Assembly: GCA_963750735.1 (NCBI GenBank)
Contig: CAVVRY010000007.1
Location: forward strand, 124,001 to 188,000
DNA: 64,000 nucleotides
Direction: 5' to 3'
From: JANTGF01 sp963750735
Lineage (GTDB): Bacteria > Bacteroidota > Bacteroidia > Bacteroidales > VadinHA17
Shown: piece after piece, positions 26,999-35,613 of the stretch
How positions within the stretch are numbered: position 1 is the stretch's first letter
How the letters are laid out: every line of letters begins with the position of its first letter
Program-made: the position numbers and the translations under genes
The notes under the pieces: model-generated
Seen by the model: the letters and a program-made list of their open reading frames with translations, nothing else
The model's database searches: none
Told to the model about the DNA's origin: nothing

Positions 26999-29900
26999 AT
27001 GAAAAAACTAACTCAATTTTCAGTCAATTACCCTGTAACAATACTTATGGTGGTTTTTGGCATTGTCTTACTTGGAATAATATCATATGACAAACTTGGA
27101 ATTGACTTATTCCCCGATTTGAACAATCCCCGGATATTTATTGAAATAAAATCTGGTGACAGACCGCCTGAAGAAATTGAAAAACAATATGTTGAAAAGA
27201 TTGAAGCCCTGGCCATCCGACAGAAAGATGTGCTTGAAGTTTCCTCTGTTTCCCGAGTAGGTTCTGCGCAGATAACAGTTGAATACGGATGGAATAAAGA
27301 CATGGATGAAGCCTTCCTTGACATTCAAAAAGCCTTAAATTCTTTTAGCCAGAATACTGAAATAGAAGAGATTAATATAACTCAACATGATCCCAATTCG
27401 TCTCCGGTCATCCTGATTGGACTAACTCACGATTATATTGAGGATATGAATGAGTTGCGCAAAATAACTGAGAATTACATTCGGAATGAATTAATCAGGC
27501 TTGAAGGTATTGCAGATGTTAAACTATCAGGCTATGAAGAAAGAGAAGTAATTATATCTACCTCCAACTATGCAATGGATGCATTTGGATTGACCATGGC
27601 AGATTTAAGACAAAGGATCCAGAGTTTTAACCAAAATTTAACAGGTGGAACTGTGAATGAAATGGGCCTTCAGTATATTGTAAAGGGAGTAAGTTTATTG
27701 GAGGATATTGAGGATTTTGAAAATATCATTGTGGGATATAAATCTGTTCAATTGGAAAACCCACAGGAACAGGATATCAAAATTGAAAAAGCGCCGATAT
27801 TTTTACGGGAAGTGGCAAACGTGGAATTTGCGAATAAAAAGCCATTGAATATTGTAAGGATGAATGGAAAACGCTGTGTAGGACTCTCCATTTATAAAGA
27901 AACACAGTATAACACGGTCAAGGCAGTTGAGCAGGTTAATCAGGCCCTTGTGGATATTGAAAAAGCCCTGCCTGGATACAAATTAACAATTGTTTCGAAC
28001 CAGGGGAGTTTTATTACAAGTGCTATTCGGGAAGTGAAACAAACTGCACTGGCAGGAATCTTAATAGCCGTTTTTGTCTTATTTATATTTCTCAGAAGAA
28101 TCGGGACAACTGCCATAATTAGTATCGCCATTCCAATATCGATTGTTGCTACATTTAACCTGATGTACTTCAATAATCTCACCATAAACATAATGACACT
28201 CGGAGGATTGGCACTTGGTGCGGGTATGCTGGTAGACAATGCTATTATAGTGATGGAGAATATTTTCAGAAATCATGAAACAGGAATGAGTGCCAAAGAA
28301 GCTGCAATAAATGGAACTGCCCAGGTTGGCGGGGCCATAACATCCTCTACCATCACAACCATTGTAGTATTCCTGCCAATTATATACTTGCATGGAGCAT
28401 CCGGGGAATTGTTTAAAGATGAAGCCTGGACTGTAGCATTCTCACTAATTTCATCTTTATTGGTTGCAATTTTCCTGATTCCAATGCTATATCATCAGAT
28501 ATTCAAAAACAGAGAGGCACCACCATTCTTTAAATCCGTTAAATTTAGTGGGTATGGTAATTTCCTTCAAAAAGTATTGAATTTTAAATGGATTGTTATC
28601 CTGGCAGCCCTTGTGCTTATTGTTTTATCTGCACGATTGGTCCCAATAATAGGTACTGAGTTTATGCCACGTACTGAAGTTCGAGAATTCGATATTGAAA
28701 TTAATCTGCCAGAGGGAACAAAGCTGGAAAGAACATCTTCCACATTGAGCAGTATCGAGGTTATAATCAAAAATTTATTTGATGATGAAATTAAATCTCT
28801 CTATAGCCATACTGGCCCCAGTACTGATTTAACGGCGGATGATCAGGCCATATTTAAGGGGGAAAATACCGGCTCCATAAAGGTTACTCTAATAGAGGAT
28901 GCCAGGTATTCCTCCAGTCAGGTAATTGCTGCAATTGATGAGTTTATTGGACAAATTCAGGGACTGGAAGTAAATTACATGCAGGATGAATTGGCACTTA
29001 AAAATATACTGGGTACCGATCAGGCCCCAATAGTCGTTGAGATACAGGGTGATAACCTCGAAGTATTGGATCAATTAACAAAGGAAGTTGAAACAAGAAT
29101 GAATGAGCTTCCTGAACTTTACAATATTAAAACATCCATTGAAGAAGGTTCACCTGAGGTTGAAGTGGTAATTGACAGATTGAGGGCAGGCATGTACCAA
29201 TTGGATATTAATACCATTGTTGACCAGATTAGTAACCGACTGGAGGGACAGGAAGCCGGTAAAATGGAAAATCAGGGAGAGCTGCAGGATATAACCATCA
29301 GGCTTCCAGAAGAGGGACTTGCCTCTTTTATGGATATGACTATAAAAAATGGTGAACAGGTCATCCGACTCGATGAAATTGCGCATATCAGGTCCTCTGT
29401 TTCTCCAAAAGAGATATCCAGAAGGAACCAAAGTCGAATTAGCAAGGTTATGGCAAATCTTGAAAAAGACATACCGCTTAGTTTAATCTCCGGCAAATTA
29501 GAATCAACTTTGAATGAATTAGTTCTTCCTGGTGGGTACAAGATTGGAATAACCGGAGAGGAAAAGAAGCGAAAACAATCCATGCAAAGCCTCACCTTTG
29601 CTTTGTTATTATCCATTGTACTTGTGTATATGGTAATGGCATCACAGTTTGAATCTTTAATACACCCATTTACTATATTATTAACCATACCACTGGCCGT
29701 TGTTGGTACGGTTTTACTCTTTTATTTTTTAAACCGTTCATTTAGTATAATGGCCATTATTGGAATAATTATGCTGGTTGGTATAGCTGTAAACGATTCA
29801 ATTATTCTGGTTGACAGGATAAATCAGCTTAAACAGGAAGGATTGGATCGCGCACAGGCAATAATTACTGCTGCAAAACAACGAATAAGGCCCATTATTA

Positions 29901-30094
29901 TGACAAGTCTGACAACGGTTTTGGCTTTAATGCCTCTTACCCTTGGAATTGGTGAAAGTTCTTCACTGCGTTCACCCATGGCACTGGCAGTTATTGGAGG
30001 ACTGGTAACTTCCACTCTCCTAACCCTGGTGGTAATACCGTGTGTGTATGATATTCTGGATCGTTTTAGGGCACTTTTAACAGGGAAAGAATAA
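26999..30094 (+). CDS. RND efflux permease (AcrB/HAE1-type)
   Basis: This is a 1031-residue RND pump with the usual twofold layout: TM1 (residues 9-30), large periplasmic loops (about 33-335 and 555-845), and helices 2-6 and 8-12. The proton-relay motif LGAGMLVDNAIIVMENIFR carries Asp413, and the second half has LVGIAVNDSIILVDRINQLK. The first half has one Asp at the relay (VDN) where AcrB has two; this pattern is common in HAE1-like proteins of Bacteroidota. It drives substrate export by proton antiport through the adaptor and TolC encoded directly upstream. The substrate is unknown. The next gene encodes a second, fused RND pump 21 bp downstream, so the two may form a heteromeric complex, as seen for other paired RND genes. 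Confidence 0.93.
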   Translation: MKKLTQFSVNYPVTILMVVFGIVLLGIISYDKLGIDLFPDLNNPRIFIEIKSGDRPPEEIEKQYVEKIEALAIRQKDVLEVSSVSRVGSAQITVEYGWNKDMDEAFLDIQKALNSFSQNTEIEEINITQHDPNSSPVILIGLTHDYIEDMNELRKITENYIRNELIRLEGIADVKLSGYEEREVIISTSNYAMDAFGLTMADLRQRIQSFNQNLTGGTVNEMGLQYIVKGVSLLEDIEDFENIIVGYKSVQLENPQEQDIKIEKAPIFLREVANVEFANKKPLNIVRMNGKRCVGLSIYKETQYNTVKAVEQVNQALVDIEKALPGYKLTIVSNQGSFITSAIREVKQTALAGILIAVFVLFIFLRRIGTTAIISIAIPISIVATFNLMYFNNLTINIMTLGGLALGAGMLVDNAIIVMENIFRNHETGMSAKEAAINGTAQVGGAITSSTITTIVVFLPIIYLHGASGELFKDEAWTVAFSLISSLLVAIFLIPMLYHQIFKNREAPPFFKSVKFSGYGNFLQKVLNFKWIVILAALVLIVLSARLVPIIGTEFMPRTEVREFDIEINLPEGTKLERTSSTLSSIEVIIKNLFDDEIKSLYSHTGPSTDLTADDQAIFKGENTGSIKVTLIEDARYSSSQVIAAIDEFIGQIQGLEVNYMQDELALKNILGTDQAPIVVEIQGDNLEVLDQLTKEVETRMNELPELYNIKTSIEEGSPEVEVVIDRLRAGMYQLDINTIVDQISNRLEGQEAGKMENQGELQDITIRLPEEGLASFMDMTIKNGEQVIRLDEIAHIRSSVSPKEISRRNQSRISKVMANLEKDIPLSLISGKLESTLNELVLPGGYKIGITGEEKKRKQSMQSLTFALLLSIVLVYMVMASQFESLIHPFTILLTIPLAVVGTVLLFYFLNRSFSIMAIIGIIMLVGIAVNDSIILVDRINQLKQEGLDRAQAIITAAKQRIRPIIMTSLTTVLALMPLTLGIGESSSLRSPMALAVIGGLVTSTLLTLVVIPCVYDILDRFRALLTGKE

Positions 30095-30115
30095 AGTAAA
30101 GGATAGAAAAAAGAA

Positions 30116-33100
30116 ATGGATTTTCTAATTCGCAGAAAAGTATTGATTAGTATGTTGTTTATAGGACTTAGCCTTATGGGCTATGTTTCTTATAAAAACC
30201 TTTCTGTGGAGCTGTTCCCAAATGCAGAGTTGCCAATTCTTTATGTCCAGGTAAATTCATTCACCGAATCGGATCCCAAGTATCTGGAAAATCAGGTTGT
30301 AGTTCCATTGGAGGGAACCATAGGGACAATGGAGGGAGTTGAAAGAATTGAATCCTTTATAAATCCTCAACAAGCCAGCATATTAGTTACTTTCAAGAAA
30401 AATGTCAATTTTAAGTATGCCTACTTAAGGTTACAAGAAAAAATAGACAATATAAAATCGAGCCTGCCGGAAAATTTCATTGTTACTGTAACAAAAATTG
30501 ACCTACAGCAGCTTACAAACCAATTCATGGAACTCCAAATAAGAGGAAGTGGAGGCGTGGATAGGGTGAGGAACTTTGCCGACCTTAAAATAAAGTCCAA
30601 ACTTGAGAATATTGATGGAATAGCTGGAGTTAATATCTTCGGGGGAAGACAAAAGACCATTGAGATCCAGCTTGATATGAATGCTTTGGAGGCCTATAAC
30701 ATATCAACCTCGCAGATCAGAGGGGCTATAAACCAAAATGCAAGGAACCGGACTTTTGTGGGTTTCCTTCATGAATCAGAAAAGAAACATTTTGTACATG
30801 TATCTGCAGAATACAGCAAAATAAGTGATATTGAAAATATTGTCCTGGCTCCGGGTCCTATCCTTCTCCGGGATGTAGCCAAGGTTTTCTTCGGAGTTAA
30901 AGAGACCTCAACTTTAAGCAGGGTAAATGGAAAAGATGCTGTTACTGTTCTTCTTGTAAACGATGCCCAGGCAAATTTAATTGACCTCTCAAAAAGTACC
31001 CGTGAGGAAATTGAAGAAATAAATAAAAGTTTAAAAGCTGCCGACATTGAAATCGTAATCCAGAATGATGCTGCTGAGGTAATGGAAAAGAACATCAACC
31101 AGATAATAAATCTTGCTATAGTTGGTGGATTAATGGCAGTTTTGTTACTATGGATATTTTTAAAAAATATTAGAATTGTTTCGTTTATTGCCATTTCCAT
31201 CCCCATCTCAGTTTATGCAGCATTTAATTTTTTCTACTGGAATGATATAACCTTAAATACCCTGACTCTGGTGGGAATAGCCCTTGCAATAGGAATGCTC
31301 CTGGACAATAGCGTAGTGGTCCTGGAAAATATCTATCGTTTGTTCTCAAATGGACGATCAAGCGATGAATCTGTTGTACAAGGAACTATTGAAGTGCAAA
31401 GGCCAATAATAGCAGCCACACTTACGTCCATAACAGTCTTTCTTCCTTTTGTATTCTCTTCCAATTTCCTTATTAAACTCCTTGGTAAACATATTGGAGT
31501 ATCTATAATAAGTACACTTGTTGTCTCACTTTTTGTGGCACTGCTATTGATACCAATGGCTACCCATTTTCTTCTGAACAGGAAAAACAAAAAAACCATC
31601 TTCTTTGAAAAGGTAACCATAAGTAACCGTATTGTACAGATCTACATCCTTTTGCTGAAAGCCTGTATGCGTTACCCTATCAGGACAATTGTTGGAGCTC
31701 TGGTTATTTTCTTCGTTGCTATTTTCGTAAGTCTTGCAATTAGCATGAACTCATTGTCAGAACCTGAAAGCAATCAGTTTCAGATTTATGTTACAATGCC
31801 TGCAGGGTCAACCCTGGATGCAACCGATAAGGTGGTACAGGAAGTGGAAAACAGGATTGGGGATTTTGATGAAAAAAAGGACCTGATTTGCAAAATTCAA
31901 GAGGAAGAAGCCATTATTACAATCCAGTTAATTGAGGAATTAGAAAAAAGATCAGATCGAAAACTGGAGGAAATCAAGGATGATGTAGAAGAAAAAATAA
32001 GAGGTATTTCAGGAGCTGAAATTGGCATGGAGCCACCTCCAGCCAGTAGAAGTTTCAGAGGGTCATCAAATAATCCAGGGGAGGCATTTCAACGAATACT
32101 CGGCATTGGTTCCAGTCGAGAGCGAGTTATTATAAAAGGTCAGGATTTTGAGGCGATGCTTGGTGTAGCCGAAGATATTCGCTACTACTTTGATAACCTT
32201 GAATCTATGCGGTCTGTTTCTATCAATGTGTCTGACAACCAACCCGAAGTTCAATTGCATTTTAATTCTCTACTGATGGCTTCATATGGTATCACACTCC
32301 AAAATGTAGCTACTGAATTGAATTCTTTTTCAAAGGAATTTACTTCAGGATTAAAGTTCAACTTCGACAATGAAGAATATGATATTATAATCAAAGAAGA
32401 ATTGGAAGAAGATGAGGATGAAGATAAAAATAAAGAAAAAACAATCCATGACCTGCGAACCCTGCAGATAAGGGATCAAAACAATGGGCAGCATGACTTA
32501 CAAGCCATTTCAGATATTGTATTCTCCAAAGGTGTATTCTGGATTAACAGAGTTAACCAGGAAAAACAAATAGAATTAAACTACACTTTCGTCCGTGCAG
32601 CGGAGGAATCAAAAGAACTTTTGGAATCCTATCGATTGGAAATAGACCAGATCATCTCTGGCTACAATCTACCTTCCGGAATTGCCGTTGAGGTTATTCA
32701 TGAAGAAAATGAGCTAAAAGATTTTAAATGGCTAATTCTGGCATCATTTATCCTCATTTTTATGATTCTTGCTGCGGTATTTGAATCCTTATCTACTCCA
32801 TTTGTTCTGATGTTTTCTATCCCCCTGGCAGCCATAGGTTCAATGCTTGCACTTATAATTACAGGCAACAGCCTGCTTAGTGCAAACACTCTTACCGGTT
32901 TTTTAATCCTTCTGGGCATTGTTGTAAATAATGGAATTATTCTAATTGACTTCTCCAATCTACTGATTAAGAGAGGATACCGTAGATCCCGAGCCCTTAT
33001 TGTTGCTGGTATATCAAGAGTTCGCCCAATCTTAATTACAGCCATTACAACCATAGTAGCCATGTTCCCACTGGCCATGGGTAAAGCTGAATATGTAAGT

Positions 33101-34846
33101 ATTATTGGTGCTCCGTTTGCCATTACTGTAATAGGAGGACTCGCTGTAAGTACCATCCTTACCCTAATATTCATTCCAACTTTTTACTTAGGCCTTGAAA
33201 ATGCAATTGCATGGATTAAGAGCCTCGACTGGAAAATAAAACTTCTGCAGGCTGTTGTTTTCATTACAGGAACAGCCCTTATTTATTTGAGAGTAAGCGC
33301 TACACTATGGCAGATTTTGCTGTTTGTTTTGCTGGTCCTGCTGGTTCCGGGAATAACCTGGTTTGTATCCTCGAGCTTAAAAATGGCCAGAGCAGAAGTT
33401 ATTCCTGCAACTGATTCTTTGAAAATAGTTATTCAGAACCTGGTAAAAATTTATGATCGGGATAGCAGGTTTAAAAGAGAATGGAAAGGTGGCCAGAAAA
33501 TCAGGGAAAGAGCTGGATTGCAAAAACAGTACAAAAGTTTTCGTGATTTCTATGACTTATACTGGCAGATTCTGCTATTTGGATTTCTAATATATTTCAC
33601 ATATTTCTATTTACAAAAGGGATTCTGGGTTTTATTCCTCTCGATAATAGTGTATTTGAATGTTTTTCTACTGTTTCGCCCACTTAGTATGTTCCTTAAA
33701 AATAAAGCAGCCAGTTTACCCTCCAGGTTTTTAAACCGGTTGGAAAAAGTACTATATAAACTTTTGTTTTGGGGATTTCCTTTGATTAATATCTATTACT
33801 TTTCGACAAGCTGGGATACCCTCGGGATTGTCATAACAGTAGGTATTCTATGGTATCTTGCCATCATCATTTATTCAATTGCGCAGGAACTTTACCAGAA
33901 GGATGTAAAAATTGAACAGATCTCAGGTACATTTGGGACAATACGTAGGGACTTTTTGAGATTGGTTAAACGAATTCCGGTCATTGGTAAAAGAAATCAG
34001 CCATTTAAAGCACTTTCTGGTGTTTCTCTTGAAATAGGAACGGGAATGTTTGGTTTGCTGGGACCAAATGGAGCAGGCAAATCAACACTAATGCGAATTG
34101 TTTGTGGAATTCTTGATCAGAGTTATGGCAAAATCTGGATAAATGGCATTGATACAGAGAAGCAGCGGGAAGAATTGCAGGGACTTATTGGTTATTTACC
34201 ACAGGAATTCGGATCGTATGAAAAAATGACAGCTTTCGAATTTCTTGATTACCAGGCAATATTAAAAGGCATTAACGATCATAAGATTCGGAAAGAGCGT
34301 CTAGATTATGTATTGGGTTCAGTGCATATGCTGCATAGGGCCAATGAAAAAATTGAATCATTTTCAGGGGGAATGAAACAGCGAATTGGGATTGCCCAGA
34401 TATTGCTCCACCTACCAAGAATTCTGGTAGTAGATGAACCCACAGCCGGATTGGATCCCAGGGAAAGAATTCGGTTTAGAAACCTTCTGGTAGAGCTTAG
34501 CAGGGAAAGGATAGTTCTGTTTTCTACCCATATTATTGAAGATATTTCAAGTTCCTGTAAAACGGTTGCTGTAATCAATAAAGGAAAACTGAATTATACC
34601 GGAACCCCAACGGATATGGTTGATTTTGCAAAGGGGGTGGTATGGCAATTCAGGTTACCAGTAAATGAATTTGAGCAATTATTAGGGAAAGAGCTTATTG
34701 TGCATCATATGCGTGAAGGAGATGAAGTAAGAGTGAGAATGATTTCTGCTACAAAACCAAGAGAAAACGCAGAAATGGCAACTCCCCTGCTTGAGGATGC
34801 ATATTTATGCCTTTTAAATGATATTAAAGTTGGAAATAGCGATTAG
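30116..34846 (+). CDS. RND efflux permease fused to an ABC ATPase
   Basis: This is a 1576-residue fusion. Residues 1 to about 1035 are a complete RND permease: TM1 (9-30), periplasmic loops, relay motif AIGMLLDNSVVVLENIYR with Asp397, and second-half motif LLGIVVNNGIILIDFSNLLI. A highly acidic insert (EEDEDEDKNKEK) lies near residue 765. About 1040-1280 is a linker with several further helices. About 1290-1576 is a full ABC ATPase: Walker A GPNGAGKST (1316-1324), signature FSGGMKQR (1416-1423), Walker B VVDEPTAGLDP (Asp1440, Glu1441), STHI, and a C-terminal extension like that of the ATPase at 20089-20967. The frame is open without a break and both modules keep their key residues. Whether ATP hydrolysis acts on the RND part or on the ABC-2 permease encoded 3 bp downstream is unknown; the latter seems likelier. 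Confidence 0.92.
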   Translation: MDFLIRRKVLISMLFIGLSLMGYVSYKNLSVELFPNAELPILYVQVNSFTESDPKYLENQVVVPLEGTIGTMEGVERIESFINPQQASILVTFKKNVNFKYAYLRLQEKIDNIKSSLPENFIVTVTKIDLQQLTNQFMELQIRGSGGVDRVRNFADLKIKSKLENIDGIAGVNIFGGRQKTIEIQLDMNALEAYNISTSQIRGAINQNARNRTFVGFLHESEKKHFVHVSAEYSKISDIENIVLAPGPILLRDVAKVFFGVKETSTLSRVNGKDAVTVLLVNDAQANLIDLSKSTREEIEEINKSLKAADIEIVIQNDAAEVMEKNINQIINLAIVGGLMAVLLLWIFLKNIRIVSFIAISIPISVYAAFNFFYWNDITLNTLTLVGIALAIGMLLDNSVVVLENIYRLFSNGRSSDESVVQGTIEVQRPIIAATLTSITVFLPFVFSSNFLIKLLGKHIGVSIISTLVVSLFVALLLIPMATHFLLNRKNKKTIFFEKVTISNRIVQIYILLLKACMRYPIRTIVGALVIFFVAIFVSLAISMNSLSEPESNQFQIYVTMPAGSTLDATDKVVQEVENRIGDFDEKKDLICKIQEEEAIITIQLIEELEKRSDRKLEEIKDDVEEKIRGISGAEIGMEPPPASRSFRGSSNNPGEAFQRILGIGSSRERVIIKGQDFEAMLGVAEDIRYYFDNLESMRSVSINVSDNQPEVQLHFNSLLMASYGITLQNVATELNSFSKEFTSGLKFNFDNEEYDIIIKEELEEDEDEDKNKEKTIHDLRTLQIRDQNNGQHDLQAISDIVFSKGVFWINRVNQEKQIELNYTFVRAAEESKELLESYRLEIDQIISGYNLPSGIAVEVIHEENELKDFKWLILASFILIFMILAAVFESLSTPFVLMFSIPLAAIGSMLALIITGNSLLSANTLTGFLILLGIVVNNGIILIDFSNLLIKRGYRRSRALIVAGISRVRPILITAITTIVAMFPLAMGKAEYVSIIGAPFAITVIGGLAVSTILTLIFIPTFYLGLENAIAWIKSLDWKIKLLQAVVFITGTALIYLRVSATLWQILLFVLLVLLVPGITWFVSSSLKMARAEVIPATDSLKIVIQNLVKIYDRDSRFKREWKGGQKIRERAGLQKQYKSFRDFYDLYWQILLFGFLIYFTYFYLQKGFWVLFLSIIVYLNVFLLFRPLSMFLKNKAASLPSRFLNRLEKVLYKLLFWGFPLINIYYFSTSWDTLGIVITVGILWYLAIIIYSIAQELYQKDVKIEQISGTFGTIRRDFLRLVKRIPVIGKRNQPFKALSGVSLEIGTGMFGLLGPNGAGKSTLMRIVCGILDQSYGKIWINGIDTEKQREELQGLIGYLPQEFGSYEKMTAFEFLDYQAILKGINDHKIRKERLDYVLGSVHMLHRANEKIESFSGGMKQRIGIAQILLHLPRILVVDEPTAGLDPRERIRFRNLLVELSRERIVLFSTHIIEDISSSCKTVAVINKGKLNYTGTPTDMVDFAKGVVWQFRLPVNEFEQLLGKELIVHHMREGDEVRVRMISATKPRENAEMATPLLEDAYLCLLNDIKVGNSD

Positions 34847-34849
34847 TAT

Positions 34850-35575
34850 ATGACGAAATCATTGGCAAATAGGTTTTATAATGGCTTAATATGGTTATTG
34901 AAGGTTGGTAGATACAATCTCAAAATCATTTTTGGCAACAAGTTTATTTGGTTTCTTCTTGCAGCATTTGGTTTTTACATTTTTATATCTATTCAATTTG
35001 TTATAGAAAATGAACCCATTGATGAAGGATTTATGTATGGAGCCTTATTTTTCCCCGGCATTTTATTGATATTCTACCCTACTGTATTTGGAATTCAAAA
35101 CGATGAAGATGCCAGAGTTTTGGAAATTCTGTTTGGAATTCCAAATTACCGTTACAAGGTATGGCTCATACGGCTGGTAATGATTTTCATCCTGGTATAT
35201 GTTATCCTGGTTGTGTTTGCATTTATTGGTTCAATCGCCCTGATCCCGATTAATGTATTTGAAATGGCAGGGCAACTTATGCTTCCACTTTTATTTATTG
35301 GGTTCATGGCTTTTATGTTCTCAACACTGGTAAAAAATGGGAATGGTACTGCAGTTGTGATGGTTATTTTGGGTGTTGTATTTCTTATTCTTGCTGATAT
35401 ACTCGACAGATCAATGTGGAATATATTTCTAAATCCGTTTAAACCTCCCTGGGATATGAATGAGGTTATCTGGCAGAGTATTACCTTTAAAAACAGAATT
35501 TTCCTGTCAGTTGGATCCATTGTATTTATGCTTTATGGATTGTTTAATCTACAAAAAAGAGAACGATTTGTTTAA
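34850..35575 (+). CDS. ABC-2 type transporter permease
   Basis: This is a 241-residue integral membrane protein with six hydrophobic stretches, two in the first 85 residues and four more in the rest, as in ABC-2 permeases of the YhaP/NatB group. The loop motif DEDARVLEILFGIPNYRYK matches the characteristic cytoplasmic segment after the second helix of these permeases, where the ATPase docks. It starts 3 bp after the stop codon of the RND-ABC fusion, so translation is coupled and the fused ATPase is probably its partner. It carries no soluble domain. The transported substrate is unknown. Confidence 0.85.
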   Translation: MTKSLANRFYNGLIWLLKVGRYNLKIIFGNKFIWFLLAAFGFYIFISIQFVIENEPIDEGFMYGALFFPGILLIFYPTVFGIQNDEDARVLEILFGIPNYRYKVWLIRLVMIFILVYVILVVFAFIGSIALIPINVFEMAGQLMLPLLFIGFMAFMFSTLVKNGNGTAVVMVILGVVFLILADILDRSMWNIFLNPFKPPWDMNEVIWQSITFKNRIFLSVGSIVFMLYGLFNLQKRERFV

Positions 35576-35613
35576 CCCGCTATATTATTTTTAAGGTTCA
35601 AAATATTAATTTT

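Noticed and set aside
32698..33174. 158-residue antisense ORF inside the RND-ABC gene
   Set aside because: Its content is the complement of the RND core, without independent signals. It is a shadow of a strong plus-strand gene.
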